Shown here: in pieces, positions 1 to 8,307 of the stretch
How positions within the stretch are numbered: position 1 is the stretch's first letter
How the letters are laid out: the number at the start of each line of letters is the position of its first letter
Assembly (NCBI RefSeq): GCF_001575205.1
Contig: NZ_LSRE01000034.1
Location: forward strand, 124,001 to 188,000
Source: Tsukamurella pseudospumae
Lineage (GTDB): Bacteria; Actinomycetota; Actinomycetes; Mycobacteriales; Mycobacteriaceae
DNA length: 64,000 nt
Direction of reading: 5' to 3'
Notes under the pieces: model-generated
Seen by the model: only the letters and a program-made list of their open reading frames with translations
Databases searched by the model: none
Told to the model about the DNA's origin: nothing
Position numbers and translations under genes: made by a program

Positions 1-1064
1 AGATGGTCAAGGCCGTCCTGCTCGTCGGCGGCGCGCTGCTCATGACGCTGATGGTGCTCGCCGCGGTGAAGGGCAACTTCTCCGATCTGCTGCAGAAGGC
101 GATGGACGGCACCGTCACCAACGCCAAGACCGGGGCGAAGGAGGCCGTCGGCGAGAAGATCATCGAGCCCGGCCTCAAGTACGGCAAGACCGAGACCACC
201 AAGCTGGACTTCCTCTCGCTGGCGCTCGCGCTGGTCCTCGGTACCGCCGGCCTGCCGCACGTGCTCATGCGCTTCTACACCGTCCCCACCGCGAAGGAGG
301 CGCGTCGTTCGGTCACCTGGGCGATCGGCCTGATCGGCGCGTTCTACATCTTCACCCTGGTCCTGGGCTTCGGTGCCGCGGCCTATGTTGGTGCCGATGT
401 CATCGCGAAGGCGCCGGGCGGCGTGAACTCCGCGGCTCCGCTGCTGGCGTTCTCGCTCGGCGGCACGATCCTGATGGCGGTCATCTCGGCGGTCGCGTTC
501 GCAACCATCCTCGCGGTGGTCGCGGGTCTCGCGATCACGGCGTCGGCGAGCCTCGCGCACGACATCTACAACGGGGTCATCAAGCGCGGCAAGGCCTCCG
601 AGGAGTCGCAGGTGCGGGTCTCGCGCATCACGGTGGTCGTCATCGGCATCGCGTCGATCATCCTGGGCATCGGCGCGATGGGGCAGAACATCGCGTTCCT
701 CGTGGCGCTCGCCTTCGCCGTCGCGGCGTCGGCCAACCTGCCGACGATCCTCTTCTCGCTGTTCTGGCGGAAGTTCAACACGACCGGTGCCGTGCTCTCG
801 ATGTACGGCGGCCTGATCTCGGCGATCGTCCTCATCATCTTCTCCCCGGCCGTCTCGGGTAAGCCCACGTCGATGTTCAAATCGCTGGACTTCCACTGGT
901 TCCCGCTGGAGAACCCGGGCCTGATCTCCATTCCGATCGGCTTCGGCCTCGCGATCATCGGCACCTTCCTCGGCAAGCCCGACGCCGACCTGACGGACAA
1001 GGCGGTCGAGATGGAGGTGCGCTCGCTCACCGGTGTCGGTGTCGAGAAGGCCATCGACCACTAA
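1..1064 (+). CDS. Sodium/solute symporter (ActP-like cation/acetate symporter), C-terminal part
   Basis: Only the last ~353 codons are present; the reading frame is open to the left edge, so the true start lies outside the window. The protein has repeated hydrophobic segments typical of the SSS family, and the stretch FLSLALALVLGTAGLPHVLMR matches the helix of acetate permeases (ActP/MctC) that precedes the sodium-site region. A soluble segment of ~40 residues (KGNFSDLLQKAMDG onward) lies before it. SSS symporters couple sodium or proton influx to uptake of monocarboxylates at the plasma membrane; acetate is inferred from family resemblance. A strong hairpin follows the TAA stop. The helix assignment is good, the substrate less certain. 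Confidence 0.85.
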   Translation, partial: MVKAVLLVGGALLMTLMVLAAVKGNFSDLLQKAMDGTVTNAKTGAKEAVGEKIIEPGLKYGKTETTKLDFLSLALALVLGTAGLPHVLMRFYTVPTAKEARRSVTWAIGLIGAFYIFTLVLGFGAAAYVGADVIAKAPGGVNSAAPLLAFSLGGTILMAVISAVAFATILAVVAGLAITASASLAHDIYNGVIKRGKASEESQVRVSRITVVVIGIASIILGIGAMGQNIAFLVALAFAVAASANLPTILFSLFWRKFNTTGAVLSMYGGLISAIVLIIFSPAVSGKPTSMFKSLDFHWFPLENPGLISIPIGFGLAIIGTFLGKPDADLTDKAVEMEVRSLTGVGVEKAIDH

Positions 1065-1076
1065 TCCCACGCGTTC

Positions 1077-1115
1077 GACGGTGCCCGTCCCCGGCTTCCG
1101 GGGGCGGGCACCGTC
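1077..1115. terminator. Intrinsic terminator-like hairpin
   Basis: Arms GACGGTGCCCGTCCCCGG (1077-1094) and 1098-1115 pair over 18 bp with one G-U pair and a 3-nt loop. It lies between the convergent symporter and sigma factor genes and could serve both. There is no long T run, as is usual in high-GC actinobacteria. Confidence 0.7.
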
Positions 1116-1124
1116 GTATCGGGG

Positions 1125-1943
1125 TCAGAGGGGGACGACCTCGCTGCCCGCCACCTCGTCGGCGCGCAGCGTGACGTCGAGGGCGGCGATGCGGCCGTCG
1201 GCGGTGAAGGTCACGTCCCCGAGCAGCAGGTAGCCGGGCGCACCGGGCAGCCGCACGGTGTACCCGAGGAGGCCGTCCACCAGCGCGACGAGCGCCGTCT
1301 TCGCCTTGAACAGGAAGGCCTCCGCGATCGCGGGCGCGCCCGACAGCACCGTCGAGGGGGCGTCGTCGGCGTGGGTCCGGAACACGGCGTCCGGGTCCAA
1401 CAGGTCGACGAGCGCGGTGAAGTCCCCGTCGCGCGATGCCGCGAGGAAGGCGCGGACGGCGTCGGCGCGGGCGGCGTCGGGCCGGGGAGCGCCGGCCACC
1501 CGGCGGCGCGCCCGGCTGGCCAGCTGGCGGGTTCCCGCCGGGCTCTTGCCGAGGACCGCCGCGACATCGTCGAAGGGCACGGCGAACACGTCGTGCAGGA
1601 CGAAGGCGACCCGCTCGGCGGGAGCGAGGTCGTCGAGGACGGCGCCCAGAGCGGCGCCGACGGACTCCGCGAGTTCCGCCTGCGCGTCCGGCCCGAGCGC
1701 GGGATCCGCCGGCTCGACGTCGTCGAGCGGTGCCGTGTCGCGACGGGCCCGCAGGCGGTCGAGGCAGATCCGGGAGACCACGGTGGTCAGCCACGCTGTC
1801 GGGTTGTCGACGGTGCCCTCGGCGCGGTCTGTCCTCAGCCACGCCTCCTGCACGGCGTCCTCGGCGTCGGCGGCCGAGCCGAGCATCCGGGTGGCCACCG
1901 CCAGGAGCCTCGGTCGTGCGGTTTCGAAGTCGTCGGCGTCCAT
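1125..1943 (-). CDS. ECF RNA polymerase sigma factor, ECF41/SigJ-type with C-terminal SnoaL-like domain
   Basis: Sigma-70 region 2 is at about residues 5-75 (MLGSAADAEDAVQEAWLRTD is the core) and region 4 at about 100-165 (LDDLAPAERVAFVLHDVFAV, then FDDVAAVLGKSPAGTRQLAS as the recognition helix). A ~100-residue C-terminal extension from about residue 170 resembles the SnoaL/NTF2-like domain of ECF41 proteins, where it controls sigma activity in place of a separate anti-sigma factor. The neighbouring divergent gene encodes a carboxymuconolactone decarboxylase-like protein, the classic ECF41 partner, and the intergenic region holds a matching ECF41 promoter. The SnoaL DGGGK signature of many ECF41 members is not evident; the corresponding loop reads VDGLLG. 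Confidence 0.9.
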   Translation of the reverse strand: MDADDFETARPRLLAVATRMLGSAADAEDAVQEAWLRTDRAEGTVDNPTAWLTTVVSRICLDRLRARRDTAPLDDVEPADPALGPDAQAELAESVGAALGAVLDDLAPAERVAFVLHDVFAVPFDDVAAVLGKSPAGTRQLASRARRRVAGAPRPDAARADAVRAFLAASRDGDFTALVDLLDPDAVFRTHADDAPSTVLSGAPAIAEAFLFKAKTALVALVDGLLGYTVRLPGAPGYLLLGDVTFTADGRIAALDVTLRADEVAGSEVVPL

Positions 1944-1944
1944 C

Positions 1945-1971
1945 TGTCACATCCTTCGTAGTCGGTTCGTC
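1945..1971 (+). promoter_or_regulatory. ECF41-type promoter driving the CMD-domain gene
   Basis: TGTCACA at 1945-1951, exactly 16 nt, then CGTC at 1968-1971. This matches the published ECF41 target consensus TGTCACA-N16-CGTC. It points toward the gene at 2024, leaving a short leader, and GAAGGAGA just before that ATG is its ribosome binding site. The motif starts 2 nt outside the sigma factor start codon, so transcription here may also influence the divergent sigma gene. Confidence 0.85.
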
Positions 1972-2023
1972 ATGAGGGTGACGGGGCGATCGCCCCGATT
2001 GTGACGGACCGAAGGAGAACATC

Positions 2024-2482
2024 ATGACCGCACGGATGACGAACCCCGCGATGGCGCTGCCCGGAGCGATGGACGCGCTGATGAAGCTGGGCGCGGTGGT
2101 GGCCGAGACGGGGCTGTCGCCGGAGCTGCTGGAGCTGGTCAACATGCGCGCCAGCCAGCTCAACGGGTGCAGCACCTGCCTGGACGGGCATTGGCGCACG
2201 GCGCGCAAGCACGGCGCGTCGGACGACAAGCTGTTCGCCGTCGGCGCGTGGCGGCACACGCCGTACTTCTCGGACGCCGAGCGGATCGCCCTGGAGATGA
2301 CCGAGGAGCTCACGGCGCTCGCCGGGGCGCCCGACGCTGTCTCGGACGAGCTCTGGGATGCCGCCGCCGACGAGTTCGACGCCGCCCAGCTCGCGGGTCT
2401 CGTGCTCGCGATCGGACAGATCAACCTCTGGAACCGGCTCAACCATGCGACGCGCCAGCAGGCCGGCGCCTGGCGTCCCTGA
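2024..2482 (+). CDS. Carboxymuconolactone decarboxylase/AhpD-like protein (ECF41 partner)
   Basis: 152 residues with the CMD/AhpD fold signature: NMRASQLNGCSTCLDGHWRT contains a CxxC pair followed by a His three residues later, the arrangement of the AhpD peroxidase active site. It is divergent from the ECF41-type sigma gene and has a perfect ECF41 promoter, so it is the predicted direct target of that sigma factor. CMD-family members act as alkylhydroperoxidases or decarboxylases; the CxxC favours a thiol-redox role. The substrate cannot be deduced. The start ATG has a good ribosome binding site 5-8 nt upstream. Confidence 0.9.
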   Translation: MTARMTNPAMALPGAMDALMKLGAVVAETGLSPELLELVNMRASQLNGCSTCLDGHWRTARKHGASDDKLFAVGAWRHTPYFSDAERIALEMTEELTALAGAPDAVSDELWDAAADEFDAAQLAGLVLAIGQINLWNRLNHATRQQAGAWRP

Positions 2483-2484
2483 CG

Positions 2485-3249
2485 TCAGGGGAGCATGCGT
2501 CCCGCGAGCCAGCCGATCGCGACGGAAGCCATTGCGGTGGCGATCGCGCTCACGATTGCGAGTCCGAATCCCTGAGCGCCGCTCAGTGGCCGGCTCGTAG
2601 GAGGAGTCGCGGTATCGGGTCCGTCGGCGTTCGGTTCGACGGCGGCCTGCTGTCGGTCGAGCGCCGGCGCGCGTCGGATCAGCGGCTCGGGTTCGAGAAT
2701 CAGATAGAGCAGGGCCCCGATCTGCCCGATGGTGAACATCCAGAACCATGCCCAGCGGTTGCCCCGGCGCGGCTGGAACACGAACACGGCGGCGAAGGTC
2801 GCGAGCCAGGCGATGCTGATGAGAAGGCCCGTCCAGTCCGGCTGCGGCGACGAGGGGAACGGCAGGGAGAGGGAACCGCTGTCGTCGTCGGAGGTCGTGC
2901 GGAGCCTGACGTCCCGTCCCTCCATGTCGTTCGCGAAGTCGGACCACGGCGACCCTGCGGTGCCCTCGGACGTTCCGGACGGACTCGGCCCAGCGCCCTC
3001 CGGCCTGTCGAGCACCCGGCCGGTCCGCCAGCGGAACGGGCGGGTGGACCACGTGCCCGATCGGACGTTGTCCTGGGTCCACTGATCGGAGGGGATGATC
3101 AGCTGGGTGACGGCGCCCCGCTCGAGGTCGTGCCGGAAATCCGCGTACGTCGCGTCCCGCGGGTGCGCCTCGGCCGAAAAGGCGACGAAGCCCACGACGA
3201 GGACGATGAGCGCCACCCACCGTGCGATCGGCGCAATGACGCGTCCCAT
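2485..3249 (-). CDS. Hypothetical membrane protein, four predicted membrane segments
   Basis: 254 residues from the ATG at 3249. The N-terminus (residues ~8-26, IARWVALIVLVVGFVAFSA) is a membrane anchor, followed by a ~100-residue extracytoplasmic-type region beginning DATYADFRHDLERGAV, which loosely resembles short membrane-proximal domains of the FtsH_ext type. Two adjacent hydrophobic helices (LLISIAWLATFAAVFVF and FWMFTIGQIGALLYLIL) and a last one near the C-terminus (GLAIVSAIATAMASVAIGWL) follow. No catalytic motif was recognised. It is divergent from oxyR with 144 bp between the starts. A longer upstream reading frame exists but overlaps oxyR on the other strand and is not used. Confidence 0.7.
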   Translation of the reverse strand: MGRVIAPIARWVALIVLVVGFVAFSAEAHPRDATYADFRHDLERGAVTQLIIPSDQWTQDNVRSGTWSTRPFRWRTGRVLDRPEGAGPSPSGTSEGTAGSPWSDFANDMEGRDVRLRTTSDDDSGSLSLPFPSSPQPDWTGLLISIAWLATFAAVFVFQPRRGNRWAWFWMFTIGQIGALLYLILEPEPLIRRAPALDRQQAAVEPNADGPDTATPPTSRPLSGAQGFGLAIVSAIATAMASVAIGWLAGRMLP

Positions 3250-3393
3250 CCGCCCTCCCCGGTCGACCTCCTGCGACGGTACTTCGTTACGTGCCGGAAT
3301 GACCTCGGATCGGACGAGGTCGGCGCGGTGAACGACCCCGTCGGATCTCGCTGCTGCAAAGCAAAGACGATGGATGGACGTAGACTGATAGGT

Positions 3394-4314
3394 ATGTCCG
3401 ATCAGCCGTATCAGCCGACCCTCGCGCAGCTGCGGGCCTTCGTCGCGGTGGCGCGCTCGCGTCACTTCGGTACGGCCGCCACCTCGCTGGGCGTGAGCCA
3501 GCCCTCGCTGTCGCAGGCGCTGGCCTCGCTGGAGGCAGGCCTCGGGGTGCAGCTGGTCGAACGCAGTACCCGCAAGGTGCTCATCACCGAGGCCGGCATG
3601 GCACTGCTGGAGCAGGCCTCCGGGATCGTCGCCTCCGCGGCGGAGCTGGTGAGCTCGGCGGCGGGGCTCACCGGGGAACTGCGCGGCACCCTGCGCATCG
3701 GCATGATCCCGACGGTGGCGCCCTACCGCCTGCCGCGCCTGTTGCCGCAGTTGCGCGCGGAGGCGGACGAGTTGGCGGTCACCGTCGTCGAGGACCAGAC
3801 GGCCCGGCTGCTCGACGCGCTGCGGTCCGGCCGCATCGACGTGGCCGTGGTGGCGCTGCCCGTGCACAGCGCGTCGATCGCCGAGATCCCGCTCTACGAC
3901 GAGGAGTTCGTCCTCGTCGTCCCGCCCGGGCATCCGCTCGCCGGCCGCGACGATCTCACTGCCGATGACCTCTCCGGCTTGCCGCTGCTGCTGCTCGACG
4001 AGGGACACTGCCTGCGCGACCAGGCGCTCGACCTGTGCCGGCAGGCCGAGTCCGGCGTCGGCGTCATGGGAGACACCCGGGCCGCGTCGCTGGCCACGAT
4101 CGTGCAGTGCGTGTCCGGCGGCCTGGGCGTCACCCTGCTGCCCGAGCCCGCGGTCGCCGTCGAGCTGCGGGGCACGGACCTCGCCGTCGCGCGGTTCGCC
4201 GCGCCCGCCCCGGGGCGGCGAATCGGCCTCGCCTACCGGGCCTCCAGCGCGAAGACCGAGGGCTTCACGCGGCTCGCCGAGATCGCCCGCTCCGCCGCGG
4301 AATCCACCCTGTGA
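3394..4314 (+). CDS. oxyR: LysR-family peroxide sensor OxyR
   Basis: 306 residues. A winged HTH of the LysR type is at residues ~9-68 (TAATSLGVSQPSLSQALASL) and a periplasmic-binding-type sensor domain follows. The segment LLLLDEGHCLRDQALDLC places Cys206 and Cys215 nine residues apart in the same context as Cys199 and Cys208 of E. coli OxyR, the pair that forms the peroxide-induced disulfide. That makes OxyR far more likely than a generic LysR protein. In mycobacteria oxyR is usually divergent from ahpC; here no ahpC or katG is adjacent, although the AhpD-like gene at 2024 is one gene away. The ATG at 3394 is chosen because the LysR fold begins immediately after it. Confidence 0.93.
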   Translation: MSDQPYQPTLAQLRAFVAVARSRHFGTAATSLGVSQPSLSQALASLEAGLGVQLVERSTRKVLITEAGMALLEQASGIVASAAELVSSAAGLTGELRGTLRIGMIPTVAPYRLPRLLPQLRAEADELAVTVVEDQTARLLDALRSGRIDVAVVALPVHSASIAEIPLYDEEFVLVVPPGHPLAGRDDLTADDLSGLPLLLLDEGHCLRDQALDLCRQAESGVGVMGDTRAASLATIVQCVSGGLGVTLLPEPAVAVELRGTDLAVARFAAPAPGRRIGLAYRASSAKTEGFTRLAEIARSAAESTL

Positions 4315-4339
4315 CACTGCTGAGCGCTAGCCTGGGGGC

Positions 4340-4909
4340 ATGGTGAACCAGCGCTCCGTCCTCATCCTCATGGACTTCCAGAAGGGCATCGTCGACGGTG
4401 CCGAGCGGGCGGGGCAGGGGGCGGTCGCGGCCGCCGCACGGGCCCTGTCCGCGGCGCGGGACCGGGGCGTCCCGGTGGTCCACGTGCGGGTCGCCTTCCG
4501 GCCCGACTATCCCGAGATCCCGCCGTCCAACCGGGCTTTCGCGATGATCCGCGAGGGTGGCGACTCGATGACGGAGGTGTCGCCGCTCACGGCGATCGTC
4601 CCCGAGGTGGCGCCACTGCCGGGGGAGCCGGTGGTGATCAAGCGGCGGTTCGGCGCCTTCAGCGGCAGCGACCTCGACGTGGTGCTGCGCGGCCTGCAGG
4701 CCGATCACCTGGTGCTGGCGGGCATCTCGACCAGCGGCGTCGTCCTCTCGACGGTCCGCTACGCCGGGGACCTCGATTACGGCCTGACGGTACTGTTCGA
4801 CGCCTGCGCCGATCACGATCCGGAGGTGCACCGCGTGCTCATGCGCAAGGTGTTCCCGCGACAGGCCGAGGTGGTCACCGTCGACGAGTGGATCGAGGCC
4901 CTGGGCTGA
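4340..4909 (+). CDS. Isochorismatase-fold hydrolase lacking the catalytic cysteine
   Basis: 189 residues with the isochorismatase/cysteine-hydrolase fold: VLILMDFQKGIVDG holds the conserved Asp (residue ~12), and VVIKRRFGAFSGSDLD holds the conserved Lys. The nucleophile loop normally reads T-x-x-C-V; here it is GISTSGVVLSTVRYA, with Val at the Cys position. Members with this substitution are known in the superfamily (EntB also lacks the Cys), so the protein may hydrolyse by a non-covalent route or act on a different bond. It follows oxyR by 25 bp on the same strand and may be cotranscribed with it. A precise substrate cannot be given. Confidence 0.85.
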   Translation: MVNQRSVLILMDFQKGIVDGAERAGQGAVAAAARALSAARDRGVPVVHVRVAFRPDYPEIPPSNRAFAMIREGGDSMTEVSPLTAIVPEVAPLPGEPVVIKRRFGAFSGSDLDVVLRGLQADHLVLAGISTSGVVLSTVRYAGDLDYGLTVLFDACADHDPEVHRVLMRKVFPRQAEVVTVDEWIEALG

Positions 4910-4911
4910 GC

Positions 4912-5640
4912 TCAGCGGCGGGTCCGCTTGCCGGGCTTGCCCTTCGACCCCGTCGACTTCTTCCCGGCGGCTGCGCGCGCCGCCTGCTTGGCCAACGTCT
5001 TCTCCCGGGCCGTGCGCTTGGGGGCGGGTTCCGCCTGTCCCCGTGAGGAACCCGCCTTCCGGCCGCGGACGACGCCGATGAACTCCGCGACCGCGTCGGA
5101 CTGCTCGCCGGTGGGGAAGGCCAGCACGACGGGTGAGGGCGGGGCGTCCGTGATGGGCCGGTAGGTCAGGTCCTTGCGGTGATGCAGGCGCGCCAGCGAC
5201 TGCGGCGCGATCAGCGCGCCGAGCCCGGCCGCGACGAGTTCGACGGCGTCCGCGGTGGTCTCGGGCCGGTGTTCGATCAGCGCGCCGGGGGCGCCGTCCC
5301 AGTGCAGCGCGTCGTCGAGCGGCAGGAGGGTCGGCTCGCCGTCGAGGTCGCCGGCGGTGAGTTCGTCGGCCGCCGCGGTGTGGTGCTCCTGCGGGACGAC
5401 GGCGACCACCTGCTCCTCGTACAGGGCGATGACGGCGAGGCCGGTGGTCTCGGTGGGCAGGCGCAGCAGCGCCACGTCGACGGTGCCCTCCCGCACCGCG
5501 TCCGCTGCGCTCCCCGCCCCGACGGGCACGAGCTCGAGCCGGACGTCCGGGTGGCGCTCGCCCCAGATGCGGGCCCACTTGGCGGGCGTGGCGCCGGGGA
5601 CGTAGCCGAGCCGCAGGACCGGCGGGAGCGAGGAGGTCAC
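4912..5640 (-). CDS. LysR substrate-binding-domain protein without HTH, with a basic C-terminal tail
   Basis: 242 residues. The fold matches only the C-terminal effector-binding half of LysR regulators: VLRLGYVPGATPAKW is the first beta strand and helix of that domain, and LVAAGLGALIAPQSLARL is the later conserved segment. The usual N-terminal HTH is absent and no upstream in-frame extension supplies one. The last ~45 residues are very rich in Lys, Arg and Ala (TAREKTLAKQAARAAAGKKS), which could bind nucleic acid non-specifically. It is divergent from the DUF5997 gene with only 23 bp between starts, so the two probably share a control region. Confidence 0.8.
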   Translation of the reverse strand: MTSSLPPVLRLGYVPGATPAKWARIWGERHPDVRLELVPVGAGSAADAVREGTVDVALLRLPTETTGLAVIALYEEQVVAVVPQEHHTAAADELTAGDLDGEPTLLPLDDALHWDGAPGALIEHRPETTADAVELVAAGLGALIAPQSLARLHHRKDLTYRPITDAPPSPVVLAFPTGEQSDAVAEFIGVVRGRKAGSSRGQAEPAPKRTAREKTLAKQAARAAAGKKSTGSKGKPGKRTRR

Positions 5641-5663
5641 TCCTGGAGGTTACCGATAGGCTG

Positions 5664-6056
5664 ATGGTCATGAGCAGGCAGAACACGCAGTCCATGAAAC
5701 CGGCCACCGCGGCGAAGAAGTTGGACGTGTACCTGCCCGCGACGCCGCCGGCGTTCCAGGAGTCCTCCGTCACCCGCGCGGAGCTCGCTGCGCTGCAGGC
5801 GGATCCGCCGCAGTGGCTCACCGATCTCCGCAAGCACGGCCCGCATCCCAAGAATCTGGTCGCGTCCAAGCTGGGGGTGTCGATCTCCGGCCTGGCAAGG
5901 GGCGGGGTCGAGGACGCGCTGACCACCGAGCAGATCGACGCGATCATCGCGGAGAATCCGGAGTGGCTCGCCACGGAGCGCGCGAGCTACCAGGTGGTCC
6001 TGCGCGAGGAGCGGCGCGTGAAGTCGCTGCACCAGGATCGCGCCCGCCGCGACTGA
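5664..6056 (+). CDS. DUF5997 family protein
   Basis: 130 residues, soluble, matching the actinobacterial DUF5997 family by its central segment (WLTDLRKHGPHPKNLVASKL) and the following helix-rich part. That part (VASKLGVSISGLARGGVEDA) reads like a small HTH-type motif and may contact DNA or RNA; this is inference. The start could be the ATG at 5664 or 5670. It is divergent from the HTH-less LysR-like gene, an arrangement I recall from other actinobacteria, which suggests a joint function. The function is unknown. Confidence 0.8.
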   Translation: MVMSRQNTQSMKPATAAKKLDVYLPATPPAFQESSVTRAELAALQADPPQWLTDLRKHGPHPKNLVASKLGVSISGLARGGVEDALTTEQIDAIIAENPEWLATERASYQVVLREERRVKSLHQDRARRD

Positions 6057-6137
6057 TCCGGTGGTCATCGGCCCGCCGGTCGAGGCGGATCCCGCGGACT
6101 GACCGCGTACGGCCGCGGCGCGTGACACGCTCGATCC

Positions 6138-7733
6138 GTGGCGGATGAACAGGTGCTCGCAGCAGCGGAATCGGGGGTCGCGGAGGTCATCGCGCGGTGG
6201 GCGCGTGACGCTCCGGATCGCGCCTTCCTCCTCACCGATGCCGGTGTCCTCGGTTACCGCGCGGTGGACGAGGGTGCCCGTGAGGTGGCGGAGGCACTGC
6301 TCGCGGTGGGGATCGACGCGGGGGACCGGGTCGCGGTCGCCGCGCCCAACTGCACCGAGTGGATACTGCTGTGGCTCGCGACCGCGAAGATCGGTGCGGT
6401 CCTGGTGACGCTCAACGTGGTCTACCGCGAGCAGGAGTTCGAATACATGCTCGGGCAGTCGGGCGCTCGCCTGCTGGTGTGCGCGGCGGAGGCGCGCGGC
6501 TACGACTTCGTCGCGATGCTCGCCGCGATGCGCGACCGGATCCCCGGCGTCGAGGGCATCGTCTTCCTCGCAGACGGTGACGGTGCCGGCGACCTCGCGG
6601 CGGTGTCCGGCGCCCTCTCCTGGCCCGAATTCGTCGCCGGCGGTCGCGGTGGCCGAGCAGGAGCGCCGCCCGCATCCGCCGTCGGCGCGGCGCCGGCGGT
6701 GATCCTCTACACGTCCGGCACCACCGGGGCGCCCAAGGGGGCCGTCCTCACCCAGGGCGGAATCCTGGCATCCGCGGCCGGCGAGGCGGAGCGGTTCGAT
6801 CTCATCGGCACGGACGTGATCCTCGGGCACATGCCGCTCAACCACGTGGGAGGGCTGACCTGCACGATCGCCGCCGCCGCGGTCGCCGGCGCAGCCGTTG
6901 CCCTGGTCCCGGGATTCCACCCGGAGCAGAGCCTCGACGCCGCGGCCTCGCGTCGCGTGACGGTGCTGGTCGGCGTGCCCACCATGTACACGCTCATGCT
7001 CGGCGGCATCGGCGATCGGGACCTGAGCGCCGTCCGGCTGTGTGTGGTCGGCGGGGCGAACCTGGAACCCGCTCTGGCCCAGCGGATGCGGCAGGCATTC
7101 CCGGGCGTGCGGATCGCGAACCTGTACGGCGCGTCGGAGGCCTCCGGGGCGTGCATCGTCTCGGCCGCCGACGACGGGCCGGAACTGATCGCCACATCGA
7201 TCGGGACGCCTCTGGCCGGTGTGCGGGTGCGCGTCGTCGGGCCCGACGGTGCGCCGGTCCCGCCCGGCGCGGACGGGGAACTGCAGGTGCGCGGACCGTC
7301 GGTGGCGGCGGGCTACTGGGGCATGCCCGAGGCGACCGCTGCCGCGTTCGGCGCGGACGGCTGGCTCGCGACGGGAGATGTCGCCGTGCTCTCCGAGGAC
7401 GGCCATGTCGCCCTGCGCGGCCGCCTCAAGGAGATGTACGTGCGCGGCGGGTACAACGTCTACCCCGCCGAGGTCGAGAACTTCGTGGGCGGACTCGCGG
7501 GCGTCGCGATGGTGGCCGTGATCGGCGTTCCGAACGCGGTGTACGGCGAGACCGGCCGGGCCTTCGTGGTTCCGGCGCGCGGCGCCGAGATCGAGCCCGA
7601 TGTGATCCGGGAGGCCTGCCGCGCAGCGTTCGCCGCGTACAAGGTGCCGGACGAGGTACTCGTCGTGGACGCGCTACCGCTGACACCGGCGGGGAAGATC
7701 CGCAAGGCGGTCCTGCCGACCGGCGAGGTCTGA
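6138..7733 (+). CDS. Acyl-CoA synthetase / AMP-dependent ligase (FadD-like)
   Basis: 531 residues from a GTG start. ANL-superfamily motifs are clear: the P-loop-like A3 motif ILYTSGTTGAPKGAVLTQ (~residue 190), A5 NLYGASEASGAC, A7 GWLATGDVAVLSEDGHV, A8 RGRLKEMYVRGGYNVYPAEVE and the catalytic Lys in LPLTPAGKIRKAVL near the C-terminus. It activates a carboxylic acid as an acyl adenylate and transfers it to CoA; the sequence does not fix the acid. It stands alone, with no beta-oxidation genes next to it. A5 has Ala-Ser where many fatty acid ligases have Gly-x-T-E, a small departure that may reflect substrate choice. Confidence 0.9.
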   Translation: MADEQVLAAAESGVAEVIARWARDAPDRAFLLTDAGVLGYRAVDEGAREVAEALLAVGIDAGDRVAVAAPNCTEWILLWLATAKIGAVLVTLNVVYREQEFEYMLGQSGARLLVCAAEARGYDFVAMLAAMRDRIPGVEGIVFLADGDGAGDLAAVSGALSWPEFVAGGRGGRAGAPPASAVGAAPAVILYTSGTTGAPKGAVLTQGGILASAAGEAERFDLIGTDVILGHMPLNHVGGLTCTIAAAAVAGAAVALVPGFHPEQSLDAAASRRVTVLVGVPTMYTLMLGGIGDRDLSAVRLCVVGGANLEPALAQRMRQAFPGVRIANLYGASEASGACIVSAADDGPELIATSIGTPLAGVRVRVVGPDGAPVPPGADGELQVRGPSVAAGYWGMPEATAAAFGADGWLATGDVAVLSEDGHVALRGRLKEMYVRGGYNVYPAEVENFVGGLAGVAMVAVIGVPNAVYGETGRAFVVPARGAEIEPDVIREACRAAFAAYKVPDEVLVVDALPLTPAGKIRKAVLPTGEV

Positions 7734-7842
7734 GCACGGGGCCCGTGCGAAGTGCCACGGGCACGGGCGTCCATGTGTACGCTGTGAACATGGCGTGCGG
7801 AGCCGACGCTCGCCGTGGAGACACCGGAGAGAGTGAGTCACC

Positions 7843-8307
7843 ATGTCCGAGCGAATGTCCACCACCCGCGTCATCGCCGCGAGCCCCGATCGGGTCTTCG
7901 CCGTCCTCGCCGATCCCGCGCGCCACGAGGACATCGAGCCCACCGATTGGGTCCGCGACGCCGTTGACACCGCCGCGCTCGATCACGTCGGGCAGATGTT
8001 CTCGGTGAACATGTACCTGGAGCAGGCGGGCGGCGATTACGTGATGGAGAACAAGGTCACCGACTTCGAACGCGACCGCGTCATCGGCTGGCTGCCGGGG
8101 ACGAGTCGGGAGGGTCAGTGGCAGGCGGGCGGATGGTGGTGGCGGTACGACCTCGCCCCGTCGGGGAACGGCACCGAGGTGACCCTGACCTACGACTGGA
8201 CCGACACCCCGCAGTCCTTCCGGGACTTCGTCGGCGCCATGCCGCCGTTCCCGCCGGAGTACCTCGATCAGTCGCTCGAGGCCCTGGACCGGCACATCTC
8301 CGGGTAG
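7843..8307 (+). CDS. SRPBCC (START/Bet v1-like) family protein
   Basis: 154 residues with the SRPBCC pattern: MSTTRVIAASPDRVFAVLAD at the start (first strand and helix), RVIGWLPGTSREGQWQAGGW in the middle and a C-terminal long helix (YLDQSLEALDRHIS). These small hydrophobic-cavity proteins bind lipids or polyketides or act as Aha1-type domains. A ribosome binding site (GGAGAGAG) lies before the ATG. The 3' end overlaps the convergent membrane protein gene by 40 bp. Confidence 0.85.
   Translation: MSERMSTTRVIAASPDRVFAVLADPARHEDIEPTDWVRDAVDTAALDHVGQMFSVNMYLEQAGGDYVMENKVTDFERDRVIGWLPGTSREGQWQAGGWWWRYDLAPSGNGTEVTLTYDWTDTPQSFRDFVGAMPPFPPEYLDQSLEALDRHISG

Noticed and set aside
4340-4909. True isochorismatase for siderophore synthesis
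   Set aside because: No aryl carrier domain, no siderophore genes nearby, and the catalytic loop differs.
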